NCBI GenBank assembly: GCA_023409535.1
Contig: JAEYGZ010000048.1
Location: 124,001 to 188,000, forward strand
Reading direction: 5' to 3'
DNA: 64,000 nucleotides
Source of the DNA: Bacillota bacterium
GTDB taxonomy: Bacteria; Bacillota; Clostridia; Lachnospirales; Lachnospiraceae
The notes beneath the pieces are model-generated. The model did no database searches. It was not told the DNA's origin and was given only the letters and a program-made list of their open reading frames with translations. Below are positions 1 through 8,289 of the stretch, one piece after another; position 1 is the first letter of the stretch; each line of letters begins with the position of its first letter. The translations under genes and the position numbers were made by a program.

Positions 1-816
1 ATACAGATGGGTGGTGGTAATATCCGCATGACCTAAGAATTCCTGTACACTGCCGATATCCGCCCCGTTCTCCAGCATATGAGCTGCGAAGGAATGCCGT
101 ATGGTGTTGGGATTGATCTCCGTCAAACCGACCAGCTTAGCATAGGCCTTCAGAATCTTCCACAGCCCCTGTCTGGTTAATTGCTCTCCGGAAGAATTTA
201 AGAATAAGATTTCACTGTTCTTCTTGTCAAAGCTGAGTGACCGGATATTCAAGTATTCCTGCAGGGCTGATTTCGCTGTCTTGCCAAAGGGAATATAACG
301 TTCCTTGCGCTCCCCGCAGGTGACATATCTGCCGGACAGATTGATATCCTTTAACTTCATGGTAATCAGCTCGGACACCTTAATGCCGGTTGCATACAGA
401 AGCTCCAGCATTGCCCTGTCACGGATGCCCTTCTTGGTTCTTGGGTTTGGCTGCAGCAACAGCTGTGCGATCCGCTCGGTTTCCAGTATTTGTGGTGATT
501 TCTTCTGTACCTTCGGCGGTTTAATTCGCTCTGAAGGATCTCCGGAGATAATTCCCTGCTTGATCAGATACAGGAGAAATGCTTTCATTGCAGCAATATT
601 CCTGGATACCGAAGCCGGGGATAATCCTTCCTTCTCTAAGGAAAGAATGTAGGAATTCAATGTTGTTTCACTGATCTTGGCTGCAGAATTAATATTCTGC
701 TTTTCGAGGAAATGCTGCAGCTTTCTCAAATCATTTTGATATGCCTGTAAAGTGTTCGTTGAAGCATGTTTTACTTCCTGTAAATAAGTGATGAAGTCAA
801 AGATGTACTGTTCCAT
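1..816 (-). CDS. xerD: XerD-like tyrosine recombinase, 3' end outside window
   Basis: This is a tyrosine-type site-specific recombinase of the XerC/XerD kind, which resolves chromosome dimers at dif by strand exchange through a tyrosine intermediate. The ATG at 816 follows a GAGGAGG ribosome site. The N-terminal part is a SAM-like core-binding domain, and the C-terminal part is catalytic. The motifs ATGIKVSEL, NTIRHSF, LGHADITTTHLY are readable, and the nucleophilic Tyr codon is the last complete codon in the window (1-3). Two catalytic positions are unusual: the first Arg of the family motif (ATGLRVSEL) is Lys (codon 379-381), and the His of HxxR is Asn (codon 106-108). The neighbours spoIIM and nudF match the B. 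subtilis nudF-spoIIM-xerD order, which supports the family assignment. Whether it is the true XerD or a divergent paralogue is unsettled. Confidence 0.85.
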   Translation of the reverse strand, partial: MEQYIFDFITYLQEVKHASTNTLQAYQNDLRKLQHFLEKQNINSAAKISETTLNSYILSLEKEGLSPASVSRNIAAMKAFLLYLIKQGIISGDPSERIKPPKVQKKSPQILETERIAQLLLQPNPRTKKGIRDRAMLELLYATGIKVSELITMKLKDINLSGRYVTCGERKERYIPFGKTAKSALQEYLNIRSLSFDKKNSEILFLNSSGEQLTRQGLWKILKAYAKLVGLTEINPNTIRHSFAAHMLENGADIGSVQEFLGHADITTTHLY

Positions 817-857
817 TAATTACCTCCTCATTCGCCATGACCAATATAATATCAAAT

Positions 858-1466
858 CTAGAATAATCCCAGTGTTTTCTTCAGAATAAACGCACCCGGA
901 TATGCCTCCAGAAAGCTGGCAAATACTAAAACCACTGCCAGAATTAAGATAAGAAGCAGGTTGGACCGGAGCGGCTTTAAAAATCCAAGAATACTGGTAT
1001 TTGTCTGTTGATAAATATCCCTGCACATCTGAAAGCCTTTATACAGACTAAGCAGTGCTATCGGAAGATACAAAAGACCATGAGGAAATACATAAATAAG
1101 TACAAGAAGCATTCCCTTCAAGCCGTACTGCATCGTCACTGCAGATATAAAAAAACCTGCAAAGAATCCGTAGGAACATATTTTAAATGCCATATATGGA
1201 ATCCCGAGAATTGTTATGCTAAGTAACCAGAACATAATAAAGCTGTTGAAGTTATTCCCAAGTACATAGCGGAACAAACCGGCGTAATTAATATTATTGG
1301 CTGCAATAACAGAAAATACATTGTCTTCATAGATCCGGATCCGTTCAGCAAAATTTTCACGGAATACATTGGCACATAGTACCCCGAGGAACAACCCAAG
1401 GATCAGAAGAAAAAATGCGATCTGCATTGCATTCATTCGGTTTAACTGTAATCTCAGCTGCTTCAT
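858..1466 (-). CDS. spoIIM: Stage II sporulation protein M
   Basis: SpoIIM is a polytopic membrane protein. With SpoIID and SpoIIP it forms the complex that remodels septal peptidoglycan and drives engulfment of the forespore. The 202-residue protein has a hydrophobic helix at about residues 14-34 and further membrane segments around residues 75-95, 98-125, 128-150 and 168-190. This is the usual SpoIIM/DUF95 layout and length. It lies between the xerD-like gene and the Nudix gene, an order kept in Bacillus. The ATG at 1466 is preceded by a modest AGG/GGG-rich stretch. The partner spoIIP is in the same window at 54989-56464, far away as is usual. Confidence 0.9.
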   Translation of the reverse strand: MKQLRLQLNRMNAMQIAFFLLILGLFLGVLCANVFRENFAERIRIYEDNVFSVIAANNINYAGLFRYVLGNNFNSFIMFWLLSITILGIPYMAFKICSYGFFAGFFISAVTMQYGLKGMLLVLIYVFPHGLLYLPIALLSLYKGFQMCRDIYQQTNTSILGFLKPLRSNLLLILILAVVLVFASFLEAYPGAFILKKTLGLF

Positions 1467-1530
1467 CCTTATGCCCGCCTGTCATTTGAATATATATAAT
1501 AATATGACGGCCAGAGCAAATTAGAACAAG

Positions 1531-2064
1531 CTACAGTCCCATTTTTGATTTATAGGCTAGAATTGCTGCGATGGTTTTTGCGTCCATAATCTTACCTTCC
1601 AGAATCAAATTGGTCAAATCAGACAGGCTGTGACGCTCAACATTGACAAATTCGTCCTCGTCCAGATTTTGAACGGACGGGGTAATTCCTGTTGTGCAAT
1701 AGATACAGATTTTTTCATTGCTGAAGGCAACTGTGGTATACACATCAATCAGATGCTCCACTTCACCGGCCTTATACCCGGTCTCCTCCTCACATTCCCT
1801 GACTGCACAGGTGAGATTATCTTCTCCCGGATTTAAACCGCCGGCGGGGATCTCAAGGGTATAGCTGTCTACCGCATTACGGTACTGTCTGACCATAAGT
1901 ATCTTGCCGTCTTCATCCACAGCTACCATGGCGGAAGCACCTTTGTGATTGATAAAATCAAAAGTGGTCAGCTTGCCTCCGTTGACTTCTATCGTGTCGT
2001 TATAATAGTCGATTACTCTTCCTTTATGAACCAGGTCTCTTTTCAGTCGTTTGTATGGAATCAT
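1531..2064 (-). CDS. nudF: Nudix hydrolase, ADP-ribose pyrophosphatase type
   Basis: This is a 177-residue Nudix hydrolase that probably splits ADP-ribose into AMP and ribose 5-phosphate and so removes reactive ADP-ribose. The Nudix box is complete: G, five residues, E, seven residues, then RECEEETGY, which fits GX5EX7REUXEEXGU at about residues 77-99. The N-terminal strand region and the length match the NudF/YqkG group rather than the smaller MutT group. The downstream neighbour is spoIIM, as in Bacillus, which strengthens the NudF call. proC lies just upstream on the same strand, so the group aminotransferase-proC-nudF-spoIIM-xerD may be partly cotranscribed. Substrate preference cannot be decided from the sequence. 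Confidence 0.85.
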   Translation of the reverse strand: MIPYKRLKRDLVHKGRVIDYYNDTIEVNGGKLTTFDFINHKGASAMVAVDEDGKILMVRQYRNAVDSYTLEIPAGGLNPGEDNLTCAVRECEEETGYKAGEVEHLIDVYTTVAFSNEKICIYCTTGITPSVQNLDEDEFVNVERHSLSDLTNLILEGKIMDAKTIAAILAYKSKMGL

Positions 2065-2120
2065 GTAAAACCTTTGCCTTTCTAATCGTTATTATTTCTA
2101 GTTCTGCGAACTATATGTTA

Positions 2121-2930
2121 TTATTTGCTCTTCTTACTCATACTGACACATTTCTCATAGCAGGCATCGGTTGCCTTCATGACAGCATTGCGAAAGCCGT
2201 GTTCCTCCAGGGCCTTCACAGCCGCAATTGTGGTTCCGCCGGGAGAACATACGTTATCCTTTAACTTACCGGGATGCTCTCCTGTCTCCAGCACCATGGC
2301 TGCAGCACCGAGTACTGTCTGAGCGACCATAGAATAGGCCTTTGCTCTGGGAATTCCATAACTGACAGCACTGTCTGCCAATGCTTCAATAAACATATAA
2401 ACATATGCCGGAGAACTGCCGCTGGCACATACCACTGCATTGATCAGGCTCTCGTCCACTGCTTCATATTTTCCAAAGGATTGAAAGAATTGGTCCAAGA
2501 CACTTTTCTCTTCTTCGGTGTATTCATCTTTGGAATAAGCTACACCGGTCATTCCCATCTCAACCATTGCCGGTGTGTTAGGCATAGCTCTAACCACACG
2601 GATCTCTTCTGACAAGCTTTCTTTGATCGTATCAATTGTAATTCCTGCCGCGATGGAGATTACAATATGCTCCTTTGTTACCGACCTTTTGATCTCTTCC
2701 AGAACCTTTGGAAAAACCTGCGGCTTGATCGCCAGTACCAGATACTTACACTGCTTCACAACCTCCGGATTATTGTCAGAGGCTGTTATGGCGGTCTCCC
2801 TCTCGACTGATGTCCTTCTTGCCTGGGAAGCAGCCGTGTAAACCACCTGCTCCCTGCCAAAGGTCTTGACCGCTGCTTTTATAAGTGGAAAGCCCATATT
2901 ACCGGCTCCGATAAATCCGAATAATGCCAT
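2121..2930 (-). CDS. proC: Pyrroline-5-carboxylate reductase
   Basis: ProC reduces 1-pyrroline-5-carboxylate to proline with NAD(P)H, the last step of proline synthesis. The 269-residue protein starts with the Rossmann motif GFIGAGNMG at residues 5-13. It carries the C-terminal dimer-domain signature region with GASGSSPAYVYMF-like and SPGGTT motifs (here CASGSSPAY and CSPGGTTIAA). The ATG at 2930 has a strong GGAGG site. The other two pathway genes, proB and proA, are at 13309 and 11354, so the pathway is complete within the window but split over two loci. Length and motifs are ordinary for the family. Confidence 0.95.
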   Translation of the reverse strand: MALFGFIGAGNMGFPLIKAAVKTFGREQVVYTAASQARRTSVERETAITASDNNPEVVKQCKYLVLAIKPQVFPKVLEEIKRSVTKEHIVISIAAGITIDTIKESLSEEIRVVRAMPNTPAMVEMGMTGVAYSKDEYTEEEKSVLDQFFQSFGKYEAVDESLINAVVCASGSSPAYVYMFIEALADSAVSYGIPRAKAYSMVAQTVLGAAAMVLETGEHPGKLKDNVCSPGGTTIAAVKALEEHGFRNAVMKATDACYEKCVSMSKKSK

Positions 2931-3092
2931 AAAAACCCTCCGTTTCGTAAAAACCCATTCATTGGGGCTTTAGCACAAATTTAATATATTAACCATAATT
3001 CTAGCACAAAGTAACAAATTGTGCCAGAAGAATCATAGCAGGTAGTGTAAACAAAATTATGTAAACACTACCTGCAGGATAACTTATCATTA

Positions 3093-4289
3093 TTAAGCCA
3101 ATGTTTTTATGAAGGCTTCTATTCTGTCAAGCCCCTTTGTAATCTGTTCCATGGAGACAGCATAAGATAAACGTATGTGATCCGGGAAACCAAAATCCTG
3201 GCAGGGAACAACTGCCACATTATAATCCTCAATCAGTATTTTGGCAAGACGGTCAACCTCTGCTACCTTCTCACTTTGATAGGCTTTATCAAGCACCTGG
3301 CTGATATCTACAAACATATAGAATGCGCCCTGGGGCTTTAATGCGGAAATCAGCGGGATTTGCGAGATACGCTCATGCATATAATCACGTCTCTTCATGA
3401 ATTCATCATGCATCACCTTTACAGAAGCCTGCGGACCCACAAGTGCTTCATAAGCAGCCTTTTGTGCGATGGAGTTCGGATTGGAGGTCTGGTGGCTCTG
3501 TACACTTCCCATAAGCTTTGCAATTTCTTTGGAGGAACCGGTGAAACCAATTCTCCAGCCTGTCATGGAGTAGCTCTTAGCCACACCGCTGCAGGTGATG
3601 GTTCTTTTATAAATTTCCTCGTGAAAGGATGCGATGCTGATCGCTTCCCCTTCGTAGATCAAATGCTCGTACATTTCGTCAGAAACAACATAAATATCTT
3701 TTCTGACCGCTACCTCTGCAATTGCTTCCAGCTCTGCTCTGGTATAGAGCATACCGGAAGGGTTGTTGGGCGAATTTATAATCAATGCTTTTGTTTTATC
3801 GGTGCAGGCAGCTTCAATCTGCGCTGCCGTAACCTTATAATGACTGGACTTCTCCCCGCGGACAAATACCGGTACACCATCGGCAAGTCTGACAATCTCA
3901 GGGTAGCTTAACCAGAAAGGGGCCGGAATGATTACCTCGTCACCGGGATTAAGGATTGCTTCAAATATGTTGGTAAGGGAGTGCTTTCCGCCATTACTAA
4001 CGACAATCTGACCGGGCTCGTAGCTGATCTTATTAAAATTCTTAAATTTGTCACAGACTGCCTTACGAAGTTCAAGGGTTCCCTCTGCCGGTGTATATTT
4101 GGTAAATCCGGCATGAATTGCTTTGATTGCTGCATCACAAATATTCTCCGGGGTATTAAAATCCGGCTCTCCTGCTCCAAAACCTACAACATCGATCCCC
4201 TGACTTTTTAATTCATTTGCTTTCGCTGTAATTGCCAGTGTGGAAGAAGGCTTAACTGCCTGTGCTTTTTTTGATAACGTTAATGACAT
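3093..4289 (-). CDS. PLP-dependent class I aminotransferase (aspartate aminotransferase-like)
   Basis: This 398-residue fold-type I PLP enzyme is of the AspB/class I-gamma aminotransferase group. It probably moves the amino group between aspartate (or another amino acid) and 2-oxoglutarate in the cytoplasm. The internal-aldimine lysine lies in SGVAKSYSMTGWRIG, the PLP-phosphate region is SNGGKHS, NSPNNPSG holds the conserved Asn, and the terminal Arg is in IRLSYA. The ATG at 4289 has only a weak ribosome site. The gene stands alone behind a 378-bp spacer that contains three evenly spaced dyads, suggesting its own regulation. Because the his operon in this window lacks hisC, a histidinol-phosphate role was considered, but the sequence reads as the aspartate type. 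Confidence 0.85.
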   Translation of the reverse strand: MSLTLSKKAQAVKPSSTLAITAKANELKSQGIDVVGFGAGEPDFNTPENICDAAIKAIHAGFTKYTPAEGTLELRKAVCDKFKNFNKISYEPGQIVVSNGGKHSLTNIFEAILNPGDEVIIPAPFWLSYPEIVRLADGVPVFVRGEKSSHYKVTAAQIEAACTDKTKALIINSPNNPSGMLYTRAELEAIAEVAVRKDIYVVSDEMYEHLIYEGEAISIASFHEEIYKRTITCSGVAKSYSMTGWRIGFTGSSKEIAKLMGSVQSHQTSNPNSIAQKAAYEALVGPQASVKVMHDEFMKRRDYMHERISQIPLISALKPQGAFYMFVDISQVLDKAYQSEKVAEVDRLAKILIEDYNVAVVPCQDFGFPDHIRLSYAVSMEQITKGLDRIEAFIKTLA

Positions 4290-4323
4290 TATTTCGCACC
4301 GTCCTTATTTACTTTAGGAATAC

Positions 4324-4416
4324 AAGTGAATTAAAAAACCAATTCACTTTGATGTACAAGTGAATTAGAAACCAATTCACTTTTGTTATACAAGTGAATT
4401 AAAAACCAATTCACTT
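4324..4416. repeat. Three 34-bp-spaced dyads upstream of the aminotransferase gene
   Basis: AAGTGAATT and its complement AATTCACTT form a 9-bp inverted repeat around a 7-8 bp A/C-rich spacer. It occurs three times: 4324-4349, 4358-4382 and 4392-4416. The left arms begin exactly 34 bp apart (4324, 4358, 4392). The array sits 35 bp in front of the aminotransferase start, in its leader or promoter region. It could be a multi-site operator or three leader hairpins. The rest of the 4290-4667 gap is AT-rich and otherwise holds only the rny terminator. Confidence 0.85.
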
Positions 4417-4595
4417 GTCATAAATTAAATCTTACTCATTGTAATATAATATTATTAAGTTTGCAATATAATTTTCTTTAAAAAATTAAAAAAGTATTTT
4501 GCTTCACTTTCATATGTCCGCGTGACGAGGAATTGTTGTGCATTTTGTACACAATGAAAAATTATGCCGTATAATTGACAGACGGTACAAATTAC

Positions 4596-4647
4596 GCAAA
4601 AAAAGATAGCTAAAACCTTATAATTACTACTTGGTTTTAGCTATCTT
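4596..4647 (-). terminator. Rho-independent terminator of rny
   Basis: A 15-bp perfect stem (AAGATAGCTAAAACC at 4603-4617, partner at 4633-4647) is followed on the minus strand by a run of seven T (4598-4604, overlapping the stem end). It lies just after the rny stop codon at 4668. Confidence 0.9.
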
Positions 4648-4667
4648 AAAACATTCTCATTCAGAAA

Positions 4668-6224
4668 TTACTTCGCGTAATCAGTTACTCTTGATTCTCT
4701 GATTACATTCACCTTAATCTGTCCCGGATATTCCAGTTCATTCTCGATCTTCTTAGATAAATCACGAGCTAACAATACCATATCAGCGTCGCTGATTTGT
4801 TCAGGTACTACCATTACTCTGACTTCCCTGCCTGCCTGGATAGCAAATGACTTATCTACCCCTTTAAAGCCGTTGGTAATATCTTCTAGTTGCTTTAATC
4901 TGTTGGTATATGTTTCCAAGGTTTCACGCCTTGCACCGGGTCTTGCGGCTGAAATTGTATCAGCTGCCTGAACAATACATGCGATCAGGGACTGGAATTC
5001 TACATCTCCATGGTGAGCTTCCACTGCGTTAATAACAACAGATGACTCTTTATACTTTCTACATAAGTCCACACCAATCTGTACATGGGTTCCTTCCATT
5101 TCATGATCAATCGATTTACCGATATCATGTAATAATCCGGCACGTTTTGCAAGTCTAACATCCACACCGATTTCTCCGGCTAATAGACCGGATAAAATAG
5201 CCACCTCAATTGAATGCTTTAATGCATTCTGACCATAACTAGTCCTAAACTTCATCTTACCGAGAAGCTTAATAAGCTCCGGATGAATTCCGTGAACTCC
5301 TACTTCCAGCGTAGCAGCCTCTCCGGCTTCCCTAATCATAATCTCTACTTCTTTCTGCGCCTTTTCAACCATCTCTTCAATTCTGGCAGGATGAATTCTT
5401 CCATCCACAATCAGCTTCTCAAGTGCAATTCTTGCAACTTCTCTTCTGATTGGATCAAACGCTGAGAGAATAACCGCTTCCGGCGTATCATCAATAATCA
5501 GATCAACACCGGTCAAGGTTTCAAGGGTACGGATATTGCGTCCTTCACGACCAATGATACGACCTTTCATCTCATCATTGGGGAGCTGAACAACAGAAAT
5601 TGTTGTCTCGGCAACATGATCTGCAGCACATCTTTGAATTGCTGTAACTACATAATCCTTCGCTTTCTTATCTGCCTCTTCTTTTGCTTTACTTTCAAGA
5701 TCCTTAATTAGCAGAGCGGTTTCATGTTTTACTTCTTCTTCAACAGTCTTAATCAGATATTCCTTAGCTTGTTCGGAGGTTAATCCAGAAATTTTCTCTA
5801 ACTCCTGTAATTGTTTTTCGTGGAATTCTTCCACTTCCTGCCTGATCTTGTCAAGCTCGTTTTCTTTTACAGTGAGTCTCGATTCCTTTTTTTCCAGTGC
5901 TTCGGTCTTTCTGTCTAAAGTTTCTTCTTTAGTCAGAACCCGCTTTTCATAGCGTTGTAATTCTGCTCGTCGTTCCTTAGTTTCCCGTTCGAATTCATTC
6001 TTTGCCTTCAAAGATTCTTCTTTTGCTTCGAGCAAAGCTTCACGTTTCTTAGTTTCAGCTGTTTTTAAAGCTTCATCTATGATCTCTCTAGCCCTCTCAT
6101 CAGCACTGCCTATCTTCGCTTCATAAACTTTTTTGCGATAGGAAATTGCGATAATCCAGGTTAGCACGGCCGTTACCACCAAGGTTGCTACAATAGCAAT
6201 AACATACTTTAGAGCCTCTGGCAC
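4668..6224 (-). CDS. rny: Ribonuclease Y
   Basis: RNase Y is the membrane-anchored endoribonuclease that starts mRNA decay in many Firmicutes. The 518-residue protein has an N-terminal membrane helix (about residues 5-27) and a long charged coiled coil (about 30-200). A KH domain with GRIIGREGRN follows, then an HD domain with LLHDIGKS and the C-terminal Rny domain, all at normal length. The start is a GTG at 6224 placed after AAGGAGGTGCTCCT, so the strong ribosome site supports it. The gene is monocistronic, with a sigma-A-type promoter at 6350-6378 and a strong terminator behind it. Confidence 0.97.
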   Translation of the reverse strand: MPEALKYVIAIVATLVVTAVLTWIIAISYRKKVYEAKIGSADERAREIIDEALKTAETKKREALLEAKEESLKAKNEFERETKERRAELQRYEKRVLTKEETLDRKTEALEKKESRLTVKENELDKIRQEVEEFHEKQLQELEKISGLTSEQAKEYLIKTVEEEVKHETALLIKDLESKAKEEADKKAKDYVVTAIQRCAADHVAETTISVVQLPNDEMKGRIIGREGRNIRTLETLTGVDLIIDDTPEAVILSAFDPIRREVARIALEKLIVDGRIHPARIEEMVEKAQKEVEIMIREAGEAATLEVGVHGIHPELIKLLGKMKFRTSYGQNALKHSIEVAILSGLLAGEIGVDVRLAKRAGLLHDIGKSIDHEMEGTHVQIGVDLCRKYKESSVVINAVEAHHGDVEFQSLIACIVQAADTISAARPGARRETLETYTNRLKQLEDITNGFKGVDKSFAIQAGREVRVMVVPEQISDADMVLLARDLSKKIENELEYPGQIKVNVIRESRVTDYAK

Positions 6225-6349
6225 AGGAGCACCTCCTTATTTAGTTTTCATTGTACAATGCAAGAAATTAAACATTACAATTATCTTAAATTAAATAAAA
6301 AATTTTTAACTTTTCATGCAATATCTTGCCATGAATATACAACACTTAA

Positions 6350-6378
6350 ATTCTATACTGTTTTTACGAATATGTCAA
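6350..6378 (-). promoter_or_regulatory. Sigma-A-type promoter of rny
   Basis: On the minus strand TTGACA (6373-6378) and TAGAAT (6350-6355) are separated by 17 bp, about 125 bp before the rny start. The match is 11 of 12 to consensus. The remaining 6225-6608 gap holds this promoter, AT-rich sequence and the miaB terminator. Confidence 0.75.
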
Positions 6379-6546
6379 GTATACTCAAGAATAATTTATC
6401 TATTATGACAAAATACAGTACCAATATATAGGACAATTTCAGGAAACGCACCCAATATAATCTGAAACCATCTATTATTACAAATAATTATGTTTAATTA
6501 TGCACACAATAAAGGAGTTCTAAACGGTCTTGAGTAATAAAATATT

Positions 6547-6583
6547 AAGCTTCAATACAGCAAATCATATTGTATTGAAGCTT
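6547..6583 (-). terminator. Probable terminator of miaB
   Basis: A 13-bp perfect stem, AAGCTTCAATACA (6547-6559) with its complement (6571-6583), sits 25 bp after the miaB stop. The minus-strand tail is T-rich (AATATTTTATT) rather than an uninterrupted T run. Confidence 0.7.
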
Positions 6584-6608
6584 AGAAAAAGCAAAATATC
6601 CAATATAA

Positions 6609-8051
6609 TCAGGCAAGTCTGCCCATATAATAAAAGCCCTTGCTTTCTTCCAGATAAACCTCAACAATCTTACCGATCAGGGAAGTATCCCCTGCAAAAT
6701 GTACCAGCAGATTATTGCTGAGTCTTCCGGTGAGAAGCTTTGTGTCCTGTGCGTTGATTTCTTCCACAAGAACCTTCTGGGCGCTATGTTCGTCCTTACC
6801 GCAGGACTTTGCAGAACTTAACTGCACTTCCTTCAGCAGCCGGTCAAAACGTTCGTTGGCAACGGCTGCTTCCACCTGATCCTCCATGGCCGCTGCGGGA
6901 GTACCGGTACGCTTGGAATAGAGGAAGGTGAAGGCGCTGTCATACCCTACTTTTCTTACCACATCCATAGTTTCCAGAAAATCCTCTTCCGTCTCGCCGG
7001 GAAAGCCTACGATAATATCCGTAGTCAGATAGATATCAGGAACAGCAGCACGTATCTTCTCCACTAATTCCAGATAGCTTTCCTTGGTATATCTGCGGTT
7101 CATCAGCTTAAGCAGTCTTGAACTTCCGGATTGTACCGGCAGATGCAGATGCTTGCAGATCTTGCTGCTATGCTTCATTACTTCTATCAGCTCATCGGAT
7201 AAATCCTTCGGGTGTGAGGTCATAAAACGGATGCGCTCAATTCCGTTAATCTTTTCAATCTCAGTAAGAAGCTTGGCGAAAGACACAGGCTCGTCCAGAT
7301 TCTTACCGTAGGAATTCACATTCTGGCCAAGCAGCATAATCTCCACCACGCCTTCCCTTGCCAATCCGCGAATCTCTTCCAGGATATCCTCCGGATTTCT
7401 GCTGCGCTCCCGGCCCCTGACATAAGGAACGATACAGTAGCTGCAGAAGTTATTGCAGCCAAACATAATATTAACACCGGCCTTAAAGTTATATTTACGG
7501 TCATTGGGTAAATTCTCGACAATCATGTCGGTATTCTTCCACAGATCAATTACCATACGGTTAGAATCAAGCCTTGTATATAATAATTCGGCTAGTTTAA
7601 AGATATTATGGGTACCGAAGATCAAATCCACAAAGCGGTAGCTTGTCTTAATCTTCTCAACCGCGCTTGCCTCCTGCATCATACATCCGCACAGTGCAAT
7701 CAGCATGCCCGGATGCTTCTTCTTAAGATTACCCACATAGCCCAATCTTCCATAAACACGGTTATTGGCGTTCTCACGGACAGTACAGGTATTATAAATT
7801 ACAAAATCGGCATCCTCGGTATCGGTTTCCACATAACCGATCTGCTTTAAGATACCGGAGATTTTCTCTGAATCTCTGCTGTTCATCTGACAGCCGAAGG
7901 TCTGTATGGACATGGTGAGCGGTCTGCCAAGTTCTCTGACCCTCTCCCGAATGAGTTCCCTGCATCTTGCAATATAATACCACTGGCGCTCCGGTTCATT
8001 CATGGTTGGTTCCTTTGTTATATCTATTGTGCTTAAATCAAATTCCGACAT
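6609..8051 (-). CDS. miaB: tRNA-2-methylthio-N6-dimethylallyladenosine synthase
   Basis: MiaB is the radical-SAM methylthiotransferase that turns i6A37 into ms2i6A37 in tRNAs reading UNN codons. The N-terminal UPF0004 domain carries the cluster cysteines in TFGCQMNS, NTCTVREN and LCGCMMQE. The radical-SAM cluster site is CNNFCSYC followed by IVPYVRGRE, and a TRAM domain closes the protein. The ATG at 8051 (protein MSEFDLST) is preferred over one six codons upstream because GGAG lies eight bases before it. The resulting 480 residues match the family. The gene is followed by a terminator hairpin and preceded by the dispersed repeat at 8204-8289. Confidence 0.95.
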   Translation of the reverse strand: MSEFDLSTIDITKEPTMNEPERQWYYIARCRELIRERVRELGRPLTMSIQTFGCQMNSRDSEKISGILKQIGYVETDTEDADFVIYNTCTVRENANNRVYGRLGYVGNLKKKHPGMLIALCGCMMQEASAVEKIKTSYRFVDLIFGTHNIFKLAELLYTRLDSNRMVIDLWKNTDMIVENLPNDRKYNFKAGVNIMFGCNNFCSYCIVPYVRGRERSRNPEDILEEIRGLAREGVVEIMLLGQNVNSYGKNLDEPVSFAKLLTEIEKINGIERIRFMTSHPKDLSDELIEVMKHSSKICKHLHLPVQSGSSRLLKLMNRRYTKESYLELVEKIRAAVPDIYLTTDIIVGFPGETEEDFLETMDVVRKVGYDSAFTFLYSKRTGTPAAAMEDQVEAAVANERFDRLLKEVQLSSAKSCGKDEHSAQKVLVEEINAQDTKLLTGRLSNNLLVHFAGDTSLIGKIVEVYLEESKGFYYMGRLA

Positions 8052-8203
8052 TATAATTCTCCATTCCAAAAAATCATCTCTTTATGTATACCATTATAAC
8101 AGGTCCTTTGTAAATAGAAAAATTTTGTGAAGAAACTTATTTTTTATACTAACGTAACATACCTGAATCTTTAAATAAGTTTGTGCCTGCCTCCAATGCC
8201 CGT

Positions 8204-8289
8204 GAATTTGGGAGATGAAAGCTATGCTTTCGCGTTGGTCAGACACAAATTTGTAGTGTGAATTATACTTTTTTATAATTCACACTACC
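8204..8289 (-). repeat. Dispersed hairpin repeat, copy A
   Basis: This segment shares a core with 62545-62630. On the minus strand both read a hairpin, then CAAATTTGTGTCTGACCAA, then a GCGAAAGC-AGCTTT region, then ATCTC and AAATT. In copy A the hairpin is a 15-bp perfect stem (8253-8267 with 8274-8288). Its arm contains the last codons and stop of the M14 peptidase gene, so the repeat also serves as, or replaced, that gene's terminator. Confidence 0.75.

Noticed and set aside
2274..2612. Plus-strand open frame opposite proC
   Set aside because: It is the antisense shadow of a well-supported gene, lacks a ribosome site and has a Cys/His-rich composition typical of antisense frames.
4324..4416. 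CRISPR-like array
   Set aside because: The three units are contiguous palindromes with spacers of only a few bases and no unique spacer sequences or cas genes.
6530..6721. Small plus-strand frame starting with TTG after an AAAGGAG-like site
   Set aside because: It runs through the miaB terminator hairpin and into the 3' end of miaB, has no protein-like features, and the spacing to the ribosome site is long.
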